Below are positions 38,624-46,852 of a DNA stretch of 64,000 nt, piece after piece. The notes under the pieces are model-generated. The model was given only the letters and a program-made list of their open reading frames with translations. It was not told where the DNA came from and did no database searches. The DNA is from Nitratireductor indicus C115 (GTDB lineage Bacteria > Pseudomonadota > Alphaproteobacteria > Rhizobiales > Rhizobiaceae), in contig NZ_AMSI01000005.1 of the NCBI RefSeq assembly GCF_000300515.1, positions 62,001-126,000 of the forward strand. The letters run 5' to 3'. The translations under genes were made by a program, and so were the position numbers. Position 1 is the stretch's first letter; each line of letters begins with the position of its first letter.

Positions 38624-39241
38624 ATGGCGACGGCGCTCAATCCGGCTTCCTTGGGTAGCGAGAGACGCAACTTTCAGCGTGTGCGGGTCACCATCTATGG
38701 CCGCTACATGCTTGAAGACCGGACCGAGCATGCATGCCGTGTCACCGACATGTCGCCTGGAAACGTCTCGCTGATCGCCGAGCGCTCTGGCAGACCCGGT
38801 GAAAAGGTCATTGCCTATCTGGATCATATCGGACGCATAGAGGGTGTCATCACGCGAACCCATGAGAACGGGTTTGCCATGACGATCTCAGCCTCCGACC
38901 GCAAGCGCGACAAGCTCGCCGCGCAGCTTACCTGGCTCGCCAACAAACACGAACTGGACCTGCCGGAAGACCGCCGACACGAGCGCGTCGCACCGCGCAA
39001 TCCCTACTGCATGCTGCGCCTGCCCGATGGCAGTGAATACCGCAGCCGCATCATCGACCTTTCCCTTTCGGGTGCAGCCATCGAGAGCGATATCCGTCCG
39101 GAAAAGGGAACATTGGTTCATCTTGGCACATTGCGCGGCCAGGTGGTGCGCCATTTCGAAGACGGTATCGCCATCGAGTTCGCCAGCATCCAGGACCGTC
39201 AGGCACTGGAAGCGGAATTTTCGCTTGCACAGGACGATTGA
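38624..39241 (+). CDS. Tandem PilZ-domain protein
   Basis: Protein of 205 residues with two PilZ-like domains. The first has RRNFQRVRV and DMSPGNVSL (about residues 14-50), the second RRHERVAPR and DLSLSGAAIES (about 117-155). RxxxR and DxSxxG are the cyclic-di-GMP-binding motifs; the second copy is canonical, whereas the first has DMSPGN, in which the glycine is one place early. It may link cyclic-di-GMP to surface traits. It lies between the PAS gene and the dehalogenase. Confidence 0.88.
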   Translation: MATALNPASLGSERRNFQRVRVTIYGRYMLEDRTEHACRVTDMSPGNVSLIAERSGRPGEKVIAYLDHIGRIEGVITRTHENGFAMTISASDRKRDKLAAQLTWLANKHELDLPEDRRHERVAPRNPYCMLRLPDGSEYRSRIIDLSLSGAAIESDIRPEKGTLVHLGTLRGQVVRHFEDGIAIEFASIQDRQALEAEFSLAQDD

Positions 39242-39330
39242 CGCGCAGACAGTTTGCAGCGACCTGCACTGACGCACGCGGAACAGCAGAAGAATGCGGA
39301 TCGTGCGCCCGGAAGAGTGTACGGTATGCT

Positions 39331-40047
39331 CTAGACGCCTAGTGCCTCTGCAAGCTCAAGAAAACTTCCAACAGAGATATCCCAGTCCTCCAGCGGAACA
39401 AGGTCACTGGTCTGTTCAGGTCCGTGTTCGCGAGGGCGCGCCACGAACGCCGTCTTCAGCCCGCAGCGTCTAGCTGCGGCAAGATCGCTATTGTGGGCAG
39501 CCACCATCATCACCTCGCCCGGCGACATTCCCAAGATGTCGACGGTGCGCAGATAAGCCTGCGGAGACGGCTTGCAGGCACCTGCGACTTCCGCTCCCAG
39601 AATCGCATCCCAGGGCAGGCCCGCGCGCTTTGCCATGTCCAACATCAGGATCACATTGCCGTTGGACAGAGGGGCGATGATAAAGCCGCGCTTCAAACGC
39701 TGAAGTCCGGCCACAGCATCCGGCCACGGATCGAGCCTGTGCCAGGCAAGATTGAGCGCAGCCAACTCATCTTCGGCAACATCCTCGAGGTCAATGCCCA
39801 TTTCAGGAAGGATCGCCTCAAGATTCTCGCGATGCAGGACATCGAGGCGCGTAAAGGGCCGACGGCCGCTGCGCATCTCTTCCATGGCCGGTTGATAACG
39901 CGCCCGCCATGCATCGGCAAAGACGCCCGGATCCAGCGCATCCGCAGCATGCCGTTTCAGAAATTTCTCCGCTTCGCGGGCAACCCCGCCACGCCAGTCC
40001 ACGACTGTTCCGAAGACATCAAACACCAGTGCACGGATATTCGCCAT
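39331..40047 (-). CDS. Haloacid dehalogenase, type II (HAD superfamily)
   Basis: Protein of 238 residues. The nucleophile aspartate is D10 in ALVFDVFGTVVDWRGG, the second motif is APLSNGN, and the lysine and acidic motif are CKPSPQAY and MMVAAHNSDL; these are the L-2-haloacid dehalogenase signatures. It would hydrolyse 2-haloalkanoic acids, although many family members act on phosphoesters. The ATG at 40047 is chosen; the frame is open 28 codons upstream. It is convergent with the PilZ gene. Confidence 0.88.
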   Translation of the reverse strand: MANIRALVFDVFGTVVDWRGGVAREAEKFLKRHAADALDPGVFADAWRARYQPAMEEMRSGRRPFTRLDVLHRENLEAILPEMGIDLEDVAEDELAALNLAWHRLDPWPDAVAGLQRLKRGFIIAPLSNGNVILMLDMAKRAGLPWDAILGAEVAGACKPSPQAYLRTVDILGMSPGEVMMVAAHNSDLAAARRCGLKTAFVARPREHGPEQTSDLVPLEDWDISVGSFLELAEALGV

Positions 40048-40219
40048 TCCTCGCTCCCCTCTTCGCGCAAATATTTCGCAAAAAACCAGTCTCGATCCGA
40101 GCCCTTCGAGCGCCCCTGAACAACCGTGCACAAAGGCTGTTGCGGCAAAACCGCATCCCTCTTCATACGCTGCGCCGCAATCACAGAACCATAGAAACCA
40201 ACAGATGCAGGCTCAATCG

Positions 40220-40231
40220 ATAAAATTTTAT
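40220..40231. promoter_or_regulatory. AT-rich palindrome upstream of the cysteine protease gene
   Basis: ATAAAATTTTAT is a perfect 12-base palindrome in an AT-rich block (about 40205-40330) that precedes the transglutaminase-like gene. It could be a site for an AT-binding regulator, or chance in AT-rich DNA. Confidence 0.3.
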
Positions 40232-40383
40232 ACAAATTCTATTCAAATAAAAATCAAAATAAAATCTGATTTTCTATTTGTTTTCCGAAAATAACCATAC
40301 AATTTACGCCAATTTCTACTTCGGTATTTTGCCGGGAATAAATTCGCCCCTGCCATTGTCGCCTCAAACGGGGAGACATTTCG

Positions 40384-40998
40384 ATGGGGACTTCAAAGCT
40401 CTTGCGGCTTACCGTTGGCGCTGCGGCAATTTTCGCCGCATTCGGGGCAAGCGCCAATGCCACGCCGAATTTCATGAAGACCGAGGGTCTGACAACGCAG
40501 CCTATCGGCCACTACGAACTTTGCCAGCGCTCGCCTTCCGAGTGCCGCCAGACCGCCAGCAGTCCGCGCCGCGTGGCACTCAGCCGCGCGCTCTGGAAAA
40601 CGCTGATCGACGTCAACAACGCGGTCAATACCGCCGTTATTCCACGCACGGACCAGGAAATGTGGGGCGTCGAGGAATTCTGGTCCTATCCCGACGGATA
40701 TGGCGATTGCGAGGATTATGTTCTCGAGAAGCGCCGGCTGCTCATCAAGGCGGGCGTGCCGGCAAGCAACCTGCTCATCACCGTCGTCCGTCAACCGAAT
40801 GGCGATGGTCATGCAGTGCTGACCGTGGTCACGGATCTCGGAGATTATATTCTCGATAATCTGGAAGGACGCGTCCTTCTGTGGAGCGACACGGCCTACA
40901 CCTACCTGAAACGCCAGTCGGCGATGAATTCGGGCAAATGGGTCAGCGTCAACGATGGCCGTGCCGTGGCCGTCGGCAGCGTGGGTACGGCTCGCTAA
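40384..40998 (+). CDS. Transglutaminase-like cysteine protease (BTLCP, LapG-like)
   Basis: Secreted protein of 204 residues with a signal peptide (about 1-26). The catalytic triad of the bacterial transglutaminase-like cysteine protease family is visible: C109 in YGDCEDYVLEKR, H143 in DGHAVLTV, D158 in ILDNL. LapG of Pseudomonas, a member, cuts surface adhesins under cyclic-di-GMP control. No LapD or giant adhesin gene is in the window, so the substrate is unknown. The upstream DNA is AT-rich. Confidence 0.88.
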   Translation: MGTSKLLRLTVGAAAIFAAFGASANATPNFMKTEGLTTQPIGHYELCQRSPSECRQTASSPRRVALSRALWKTLIDVNNAVNTAVIPRTDQEMWGVEEFWSYPDGYGDCEDYVLEKRRLLIKAGVPASNLLITVVRQPNGDGHAVLTVVTDLGDYILDNLEGRVLLWSDTAYTYLKRQSAMNSGKWVSVNDGRAVAVGSVGTAR

Positions 40999-41299
40999 CC
41001 AATCTCTCTGTCGCGGCGCGCAGCCCAAATGCCAAGCGCCGCGACCCTGTCAAAAAAGTTTCCGGGCCCGCCTTGCTCGATCGTTCAAGATCGGGATCGG
41101 GCCCGGTGCGGGACACCCGGTCGAGTCCCCACCTCCCCGTCCCCAAACGACCGGGTCAGGAGCCGGCCCATCCCCTGGGCCGGCTCCGCCTCTCAAGATC
41201 GGTTCACCGTTTCACGGAAACCCTGAACCGATCTATCTCTTTGTATTTATGCAGACGTCAGGTGATTAGGTGATTTCACCTGACTGCAAAATGCTCTAG
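40999..41299. other. Intergenic region with strong hairpin
   Basis: About 300 bases between convergent genes. GGAGCCGGCCCA (41159-41170) pairs perfectly over 12 bases with TGGGCCGGCTCC (41176-41187), without a following T run. A family A palindrome lies at 41250-41288. No gene was seen. Confidence 0.6.
41250..41288. repeat. Intergenic palindrome, family A copy 3
   Basis: TGCAG then TCAGGTGA (41258-41265), a 10-base loop, TCACCTGA (41276-41283) then CTGCA. Same arms as copies at 16698 and 36129; here it is followed by AAAATGCTCTAG, an edge seen in rhizobial intergenic mosaic elements. Confidence 0.65.
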
Positions 41300-41827
41300 T
41301 CAGGCGGGCTTGAGCTCTGCCTTGAAGCGCCGGGCATTATTCACATAGCTTTGAGCTGATTTCCTGAGTCCCTCGACAGCGGCCTCATCCAGTGTGCGGA
41401 TAGCCTTTGCGGGGCTTCCGACAATCAGGGAATTGTCGGGGAAACTCTTGCCTTCCGTCACCAAGGCTCCGGCACCGACCAGTGAATTCCTGCCGATTTT
41501 CGCGCCATTGAGGACGATGGCGCCCATGCCGATCAGGGAATTGTCGCCAATCGTGCAACCGTGCAGCATCGCCCGGTGACCGATGGTGCAGCCGCGTCCC
41601 ACGGTCAGGGGAAAGCCCATGTCCGTGTGCAGGACGGAATGTTCCTGAATGTTGCTGTCATCTTCAATATGAATCAATTCATTGTCGCCGCGCAGCACCG
41701 CACCGAACCAGATTCCCACATTGCGCCCCAACCTCACACGCCCCATGAGCGAAGCATCTGGAGCGATCCAGTTGCTGTCGCGGTCGTCGAATTCGGGGCT
41801 GATGTCGGCAAGCTGATAGATCGGCAT
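41300..41827 (-). CDS. Gamma-carbonic anhydrase-family protein (YrdA/PaaY-like)
   Basis: Protein of 175 residues with left-handed beta-helix hexapeptide repeats through about residues 25-140. Metal-site histidines are visible in IQEHSVLHTD and TIGHRAMLHGCTIGD. It begins MPIYQLADISPEFDD. Members are zinc hydratases or thioesterase-like; activity is not predictable. The ATG at 41827 is used. Upstream of it lies an 18-base tandem duplication. Confidence 0.92.
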   Translation of the reverse strand: MPIYQLADISPEFDDRDSNWIAPDASLMGRVRLGRNVGIWFGAVLRGDNELIHIEDDSNIQEHSVLHTDMGFPLTVGRGCTIGHRAMLHGCTIGDNSLIGMGAIVLNGAKIGRNSLVGAGALVTEGKSFPDNSLIVGSPAKAIRTLDEAAVEGLRKSAQSYVNNARRFKAELKPA

Positions 41828-41836
41828 ATTTTCAAT

Positions 41837-41872
41837 CCTGTCTTTCGGTTCCGGCCTGTCTTTCGGTTCCGG
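41837..41872. repeat. 18-base exact tandem duplication
   Basis: CCTGTCTTTCGGTTCCGG occurs twice in direct succession, 10 bases upstream of the gamma-carbonic anhydrase start codon. It looks like a recent slippage event and places a doubled element in the 5' leader. Confidence 0.9.
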
Positions 41873-41940
41873 CAAACCTAGCGTATCGGCCCGAAAACCG
41901 GAATCGGCTTTCGGAAGGGAGTATGCGCACATTCAATACC

Positions 41941-41984
41941 CTACAGCCTCCGTTCTGCGTCCAAAAGGATGCACGGTGCTGTAG
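41941..41984. repeat. Intergenic palindrome, family B copy 2 (RIME/BRIME-like)
   Basis: CTACAGC (41941-41947) pairs with GCTGTAG (41978-41984), and TGCGTCC (41956-41962) with GGATGCA (41967-41973) around AAAA. It has the same two-stem design as 27954-27999 and is followed by AGCACTTTGGATG. Confidence 0.7.
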
Positions 41985-42156
41985 AGCACTTTGGATGCTT
42001 GCGCAGCAGTATTGGATTTTCAGACGGCGGCACTCGCAATCGCCGGTGTATTTACCGGGCATTTACCACGTTGCCGCAGGGTCAGGTTGAAACGAACCGT
42101 GTCAGTAGACGTTTCACGCGCATGATCTGCGCGACATAGCGTTGGGGGCGTGCGAG

Positions 42157-42897
42157 ATGACGGCAGGACTTGAAATAGATGGATCGGAAACAAGACCGCA
42201 GGCGCTCAGGCCGCGCTTTGTAATACGCATGTTCCAAGCCTGTGTCCTACTTCTCCTATTGTCCATCAGCATTGCCTTTGGCGGGCGATGGTTCGGTGCC
42301 CAGCTTGCGGACGCCGGTCACAGCGAAGCGACCACGCTCCGCGAAATCGTTATCGGCAACAATGTGCTTTCCGTACCGGACAATGCCATCCGCTTCGCCG
42401 AGGCAAGGCATGATGGTATTGCACAGCGACTCGATCTTTATCTGCGATGGCCGAACCTTGAGGGATATAGCCGCGAAACGCGCAACGACTTCAACCACGT
42501 GGACAGCTCGAAACAGATCATCTTTCTCTCTTTCGAAGAACAGATGACCTCCCGCGACATGAGCAACCGTTTCGAGACCGTCTACTCCAAGATAATCGAA
42601 CCCGGTCCCATCGAGGGACCGAATGGCATTTTATTCTACCGTTTCAAGCCGGAAGCAGGTTTCGGCGACGAGGTTCTCGCCGTAGGCCATGAAGAAGGAC
42701 AGACCCTGCCCTTCGTCGCACGTTGCCTAAGCGGTGAAGCGGCACGGCAGGCGCTCGCCCCATGCGAGCGCGATGAGGTGGTCGGCAACGATATGAGCAT
42801 GACCTATCGCTTCCCCGCGAGCCTTCTGGCCGAATGGCGCATGATGGAACATGCGGTGCGGGACAAGGCGTCCACCCTCATACGCGGCCCGCGCTGA
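42157..42897 (+). CDS. Conserved hypothetical membrane-anchored protein
   Basis: Protein of 246 residues that I cannot assign to a named family. A charged N-terminus is followed by one membrane helix (about residues 25-46), so the rest probably faces the periplasm. It contains a RLDLYLRWPNLEGYS segment and two cysteines (VARCLSGEAARQALAPCERDE), perhaps a disulfide. The ATG at 42157 has GGGGGCG upstream; an in-frame TTG at 42142 is possible. Codon use resembles the neighbours. Confidence 0.75.
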   Translation: MTAGLEIDGSETRPQALRPRFVIRMFQACVLLLLLSISIAFGGRWFGAQLADAGHSEATTLREIVIGNNVLSVPDNAIRFAEARHDGIAQRLDLYLRWPNLEGYSRETRNDFNHVDSSKQIIFLSFEEQMTSRDMSNRFETVYSKIIEPGPIEGPNGILFYRFKPEAGFGDEVLAVGHEEGQTLPFVARCLSGEAARQALAPCERDEVVGNDMSMTYRFPASLLAEWRMMEHAVRDKASTLIRGPR

Positions 42898-42960
42898 GAG
42901 CTGTCACTTGTTGATGCGGACGGCGAACTTTTCCATCCGACTGCTGAACGGTCGAAAGAA

Positions 42961-42988
42961 AACCCGGAAGCCTTCGGGCTTCCGGGTT
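42961..42988 (-). terminator. Terminator between convergent genes
   Basis: AACCCGGAAGCC and GGCTTCCGGGTT pair perfectly over 12 bases around a four-base loop that reads TTCG on the plus strand. On the minus strand the stem is followed by TTCTTTC, so it serves the DUF3126 gene best, and it may also stop the plus-strand gene. Confidence 0.85.
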
Positions 42989-43044
42989 CTCAAGTGGTTC
43001 CCGTCATCGACACAGGCGGCATCCCTGGCAGACGGCCCGCTATC

Positions 43045-43248
43045 TCACAGGTCGATGTCGAGAATGGCCATGGAGAAGTTGTAGGAAAGCTCGCCCTCTT
43101 CCTCGTCTTTGAAGACGATGCCGAGGAACTCGTCACCGAGATAAACCTCGCAGGAATCTTCCTTGCGCGGACGCGCCTTAACGGTCAGGGCCGGATTCAG
43201 GGTGCGCTTGAAATAGGCTTCGAGTTTTCTGACTTCTTCGGGCTTCAA
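43045..43248 (-). CDS. DUF3126 family protein
   Basis: Protein of 67 residues (KPEEVRKLEAYFKRTLN at the start, RPRKEDSCEVYLGDEFLGI in the middle, SYNFSMAILDIDL at the end), a small conserved alphaproteobacterial family of unknown function. I chose a TTG start at 43248 because GGAG lies 7 bases upstream and related proteins start at this lysine; the frame remains open 19 codons further. It lies downstream of cysE on the same strand, the usual neighbour. Confidence 0.85.
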   Translation of the reverse strand: MKPEEVRKLEAYFKRTLNPALTVKARPRKEDSCEVYLGDEFLGIVFKDEEEGELSYNFSMAILDIDL

Positions 43249-43483
43249 GAAACGTCTCCGCAGGCTATACAGCGCCGTGCATCCCTTCAGACACACGAAG
43301 GACACTGCAAGTGATTGAATTCACACACCGTGCTTTCCGAAAATCGATTCCGCTTTTCGCGCCGGTGCGTCAGGATCGAACGGGCTTCTGACACGAGCCC
43401 CGCTGCGATGTAAACCCTTGCCACGAAATATCGTCCTCCTGATGGCAGAAGGTCAACAGGGCATTTTCCGGCCCGCTTGGCGC

Positions 43484-44320
43484 CTATTCTTCACCGCGCA
43501 ATATCTGGTCCATGGAGCGCGAGGGCTCGCTGCATCCCGATTCACCCACGACACGCGCGGGCACGCCCGCAACCGTCTTGTTTGCAGGAACCGGGGACAG
43601 GAGAACGGACCCGGCGGCAACGCGCGCGCAATGGCCGACCTCGATATTTCCCAGAATCTTTGCTCCTGCCCCGATCAGAACGCCATGACGGATTTTCGGA
43701 TGCCGGTCGCCCGTCTCCTTGCCGGTGCCGCCGAGCGTCACACTATGAAGCATGGAGACATTGTCTTCCACCACCGCCGTTTCGCCGATCACGACACCCG
43801 TCGCATGGTCGATGAATATGCCCTTGCCCATGCGGGCGGCAGGATTGATGTCGGTCTGGAAAACCGCCGACGACCTGCTCTGCAGGTAGAGCGCGAAGTC
43901 CCTGCGCCCCTCGTTCCAGAGCCAGTGCGCCAGGCGGTGCGTCTGGATCGCATGAAAGCCCTTGAAATACAGCACCGGCATGATGAAGCGGTCGCATGCC
44001 GGGTCCCGGTCATAATAGGCCTGAATGTCGACACGCACATTGGTGCGCCATTCCGGCTCTTCATTGAGCATGGCATGGAATGTCTGGCGGATCAGATCCG
44101 CTCCCATATCGGGATGATCGAGCCGCTCGGCGACACGGTGAATGACCGCGCTCTCCAGATCGTCATGGTTGAGGATCGTCGCATAAAGGAAAGCCGCCAG
44201 AAGCGGATCATTGGCGACGGCCTCCTCCGCTTCGCTGCGCACGGCGCGCCAGATGGGATCGACAGGTTGCAGGCTATCCTGGCGGGAGCCGGTTTCCTGA
44301 ACCGCTTTACGGACGCTCAT
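43484..44320 (-). CDS. cysE: Serine O-acetyltransferase
   Basis: Protein of 278 residues that acetylates serine for cysteine synthesis. An N-terminal helical domain (about 1-145) is followed by the left-handed beta-helix with DINPAARMGKGIFIDHATGVVIGETA, where D and H form the catalytic pair, and HPKIRHGVLIGAGAKILG. The ATG at 44320 has GGAGACC upstream. It diverges from the enoyl-CoA hydratase gene. Confidence 0.95.
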   Translation of the reverse strand: MSVRKAVQETGSRQDSLQPVDPIWRAVRSEAEEAVANDPLLAAFLYATILNHDDLESAVIHRVAERLDHPDMGADLIRQTFHAMLNEEPEWRTNVRVDIQAYYDRDPACDRFIMPVLYFKGFHAIQTHRLAHWLWNEGRRDFALYLQSRSSAVFQTDINPAARMGKGIFIDHATGVVIGETAVVEDNVSMLHSVTLGGTGKETGDRHPKIRHGVLIGAGAKILGNIEVGHCARVAAGSVLLSPVPANKTVAGVPARVVGESGCSEPSRSMDQILRGEE

Positions 44321-44427
44321 GAAAGGTCTCCGGTCGGGCTTGAATCTTGCGTTGTGCAAAAACATACGCCAGAAGCCCTTTCGATTGAACCGAAAAAACC
44401 TTGATCATCATTGCAGGGAATTGATCC

Positions 44428-45228
44428 ATGGCTGTCGAAAACGCTTCCGCCGAACACGGCTTCTCCGTCAGCGTGGACAATGGCATCGCCCATTTGACGC
44501 TGGAACGGCCACAAAAGCTGAATGCCGTGACGGCTGCCATGTGGCAGGCCCTTACAACAAGTCTCGAAGAGCTGAGCGCTGACGAGCGGGTGCGGGTCGT
44601 GATCATCAGCGGCGACGGTGGCAATTTCTGTGCCGGTGCGGACATCGCTGAATTCGAAACAGTGCGCCGCGATGCCCATACGGCACGCAACTATGAGGCG
44701 CTCAACGCGGCAAGCTTCTCGGCAATCCGTAATTGCGCGAAACCGACGATTGCAATGATTTCCGGTGTTTGTTTCGGCGGCGGTTTCGGGCTTGCTGCAA
44801 GCTGCGATCTACGCATCGCGGCGCCGGACGCACGCTTTGCAGTGCCGGCCGCAAAGCTCGGCCTTGGATATCCCGTCGAGGCAATGGCCGATATCGTGGC
44901 GTCCACCGGCGCGCAGATGGCGCGCTACCTGACCTTCAGCGGTGCACGGATCGACGCCAGGCGCGCGCTCGAATGCGGGTTTCTGCTCGAAATCGTCGAC
45001 ATGGATTCGCTTGTTCCTAGGGCACGTGAAATCGCCAACTCGCTTGCGCAGGCGGCGCCGCTCTCGATACGCGCCTCCAAGGCTTCCATCGCCGCAGCCC
45101 TTTCGGGGCGCCCCGAAGACACGATCCGGGCGCAGGAACTCGGCGACATCACCTTTGAAAGCCAGGATTACGCCGAGGGGCGAGCCGCATTCCGCGAACG
45201 GCGGCCAGCTCGTTTCATCGGGAAATAA
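44428..45228 (+). CDS. Enoyl-CoA hydratase/isomerase family protein
   Basis: Crotonase-fold protein of 266 residues. The oxyanion-hole segments are GDGGNFCAGADIAEF (about residues 55-70) and ISGVCFGGGFGLAASCDLRIA (about 112-132, shown in part). After the second, the usual catalytic glutamate position reads FAVPAAKLGLGYPVEA, without an obvious glutamate pair, so isomerase or other crotonase activity is possible. The ATG at 44428 has CAGGGAA upstream. It is convergent with the hydrolase pair. Confidence 0.88.
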   Translation: MAVENASAEHGFSVSVDNGIAHLTLERPQKLNAVTAAMWQALTTSLEELSADERVRVVIISGDGGNFCAGADIAEFETVRRDAHTARNYEALNAASFSAIRNCAKPTIAMISGVCFGGGFGLAASCDLRIAAPDARFAVPAAKLGLGYPVEAMADIVASTGAQMARYLTFSGARIDARRALECGFLLEIVDMDSLVPRAREIANSLAQAAPLSIRASKASIAAALSGRPEDTIRAQELGDITFESQDYAEGRAAFRERRPARFIGK

Positions 45229-45231
45229 GCC

Positions 45232-46101
45232 TCAGGCCGCCTGATCGCGGGCCAGGAATTTCAGGATTTCCGCAGCGAATACATCATTGCGATCACCGGC
45301 GACCATATGCCCCGCTCCACCAACATCCACATAGGATGCCCCAGGAGCAAGCGAGACGAATTCGCGCGCGTGCTCTTCCTGAACCAGTTCGGAGCGCATG
45401 CCGCGCACCAGAAGCACCGGCAGATGGAGTGCCGGAAGCCCCGCCATCAGCTCCTGCATCAGTTCTTCGGAACCCGAGTTGATGTTTGCCTCGCCCTTGA
45501 TGAAGGCAGGGTCCCAATGCCAGCGGTAGCGACCATCGGCATCGCGGCGCAAATTCTTGCGCAAGCCATCGAGCGAACGGCGGGGCGCGCGGTTCGGAAG
45601 ATAGGCGGAGATGGCCTCCGCAGCTTCCTCCAGCGTTGCGAACCCCTCTTCCATGCGATCGGCCATGAAACCCTGTATCTTGTCGACGCCGCGCGGATCG
45701 AGCCTCGGAGTTATATCGACGAGGATCAGTGTTTCGAGAAGCGGACCCTCGCGGCTTTCCGCCGTCAGGGCGGCAAGACCGCCCAGCGAAGCGCCCACCA
45801 GCGAGGGGCGCGCATGAAAGCGCTCCTCCACCTGCCTGATCAGACAAGCCGCATCGGCGCCGTAATGGCTGAAACCGTAATTGCCGCTTTCCACCCAATC
45901 GCTTTCGCCATGGCCGCGCTGATCCACCAGAACCGCCCGCATCCCCTGCCGCGCCACAGCCTCTGCCGTTGCGTCCCAGGCACGTCTCGTCTGGCCGCCG
46001 CCATGCAGAAAAATCACGGGATGGCCACCGCCATCCATGATATCGGCCGCGAGCCTGTTGCCTTCAGCGCCGGTGAAAAACGTGCCCTCAGTCTCGAGCA
46101 A
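45232..46101 (-). CDS. Alpha/beta hydrolase (second of a pair)
   Basis: Protein of 289 residues with the alpha/beta-hydrolase fold. Motifs: oxyanion HGGGQTRRAWD, then DQRGHGESDW, the nucleophile serine in GASLGGLAAL, and the histidine in GGAGHMV near the end. I chose a TTG start at 46101 with GGAGG 9 bases upstream; no ATG is available. It overlaps the end of the preceding hydrolase gene by 14 bases, so translation is probably coupled. Substrate unknown. Confidence 0.87.
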   Translation of the reverse strand: MLETEGTFFTGAEGNRLAADIMDGGGHPVIFLHGGGQTRRAWDATAEAVARQGMRAVLVDQRGHGESDWVESGNYGFSHYGADAACLIRQVEERFHARPSLVGASLGGLAALTAESREGPLLETLILVDITPRLDPRGVDKIQGFMADRMEEGFATLEEAAEAISAYLPNRAPRRSLDGLRKNLRRDADGRYRWHWDPAFIKGEANINSGSEELMQELMAGLPALHLPVLLVRGMRSELVQEEHAREFVSLAPGASYVDVGGAGHMVAGDRNDVFAAEILKFLARDQAA

Positions 46102-46852
46102 GGGGATGTTCCTCCAGAAAAGCCAGCGCACGCGCCTTGAAGCTGCGGTCGCCCACGGCCAGCATATGATCTCTTTTCTCAATCGCAAATGCCGTACCGT
46201 CAGGCAACAGATCGGCAAGCCCCTCAGGCGAGCCCGCAATATCGTCGCGTGTTCCTACCGCAACGAGCGTCGGCTGCGCGATCCGCCGCGCATCGTCGGC
46301 GCTCAACAATTCCCGCGAAGTGGAGATGCAGGCGGCAAGCGCGTTTCTATCGCTCCTCGTCTGATCGGCAAATTTCCTGAACATCTGGCCGCGTTCGGAA
46401 ACGATGCTTGCCGGATCGGGTGCTAGAAGCGCTTCGGCGATCTCGTCCCAATCGCCCACCCCCTCGATCATGCCCATGCCAAGCCCACCCAGGATAAGCG
46501 TCGCCACTTTTTCCGGGTTAGCCAACGCCAGGAAGGTAGAGAGGCGCGCACCCATCGAATAGCCCATTACATGGGCCCGTTCTATACCCAGATGATCGAG
46601 CAAGGCGGCAGCATCACTGGCCATTTTCGGAGGCGTGTAATCGGCCTTGTCGTGGCTTTTCGACGATTGGCCGTGGCCGCGATTGTCGAGCGCGATGACG
46701 CGGTATCCGGCATCTCGCAGGGTCTTCACCCAGCCGGGCGCCACCCAGTTGACGAAATGGGTGGAGGCAAAACCGTGGATGAGAAGGATCGGGTCGCCTG
46801 CGCCTTCGTCGATGAAGGCGATATCGAACCCATCATGGGAGAAAAACTTCAT
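46088..46852 (-). CDS. Alpha/beta hydrolase (first of a pair)
   Basis: Protein of 254 residues with motifs LLIHGFASTHFVNW, DNRGHGQSSK, nucleophile serine in GYSMGARLS, and a late KRDHMLAVGD with the histidine. The ATG at 46852 is used; the frame is open 43 codons further, overlapping the DUF192 gene's 3' flank. It is only distantly similar to the following hydrolase, so the pair need not be a recent duplication. Substrate unknown. Confidence 0.9.
   Translation of the reverse strand: MKFFSHDGFDIAFIDEGAGDPILLIHGFASTHFVNWVAPGWVKTLRDAGYRVIALDNRGHGQSSKSHDKADYTPPKMASDAAALLDHLGIERAHVMGYSMGARLSTFLALANPEKVATLILGGLGMGMIEGVGDWDEIAEALLAPDPASIVSERGQMFRKFADQTRSDRNALAACISTSRELLSADDARRIAQPTLVAVGTRDDIAGSPEGLADLLPDGTAFAIEKRDHMLAVGDRSFKARALAFLEEHPLARD

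Larger units (their letters stand above)
41828..42156. other. Intergenic region with repeats
   Basis: About 330 bases between divergent genes. It holds an 18-base tandem duplication (41837-41872), a family B palindrome (41941-41984) and an inverted repeat TGAAACG/CGTTTCA (42088-42116). No coding sequence was seen. Confidence 0.6.

Noticed and set aside
37709-38863. Long minus-strand frame opposite the PAS gene that is continuous with the short ORF at 37601-37708
   Set aside because: The part opposite the PAS gene is a shadow. Only the last 35-44 codons, beyond the PAS gene, are kept as a weak candidate because of the terminator.
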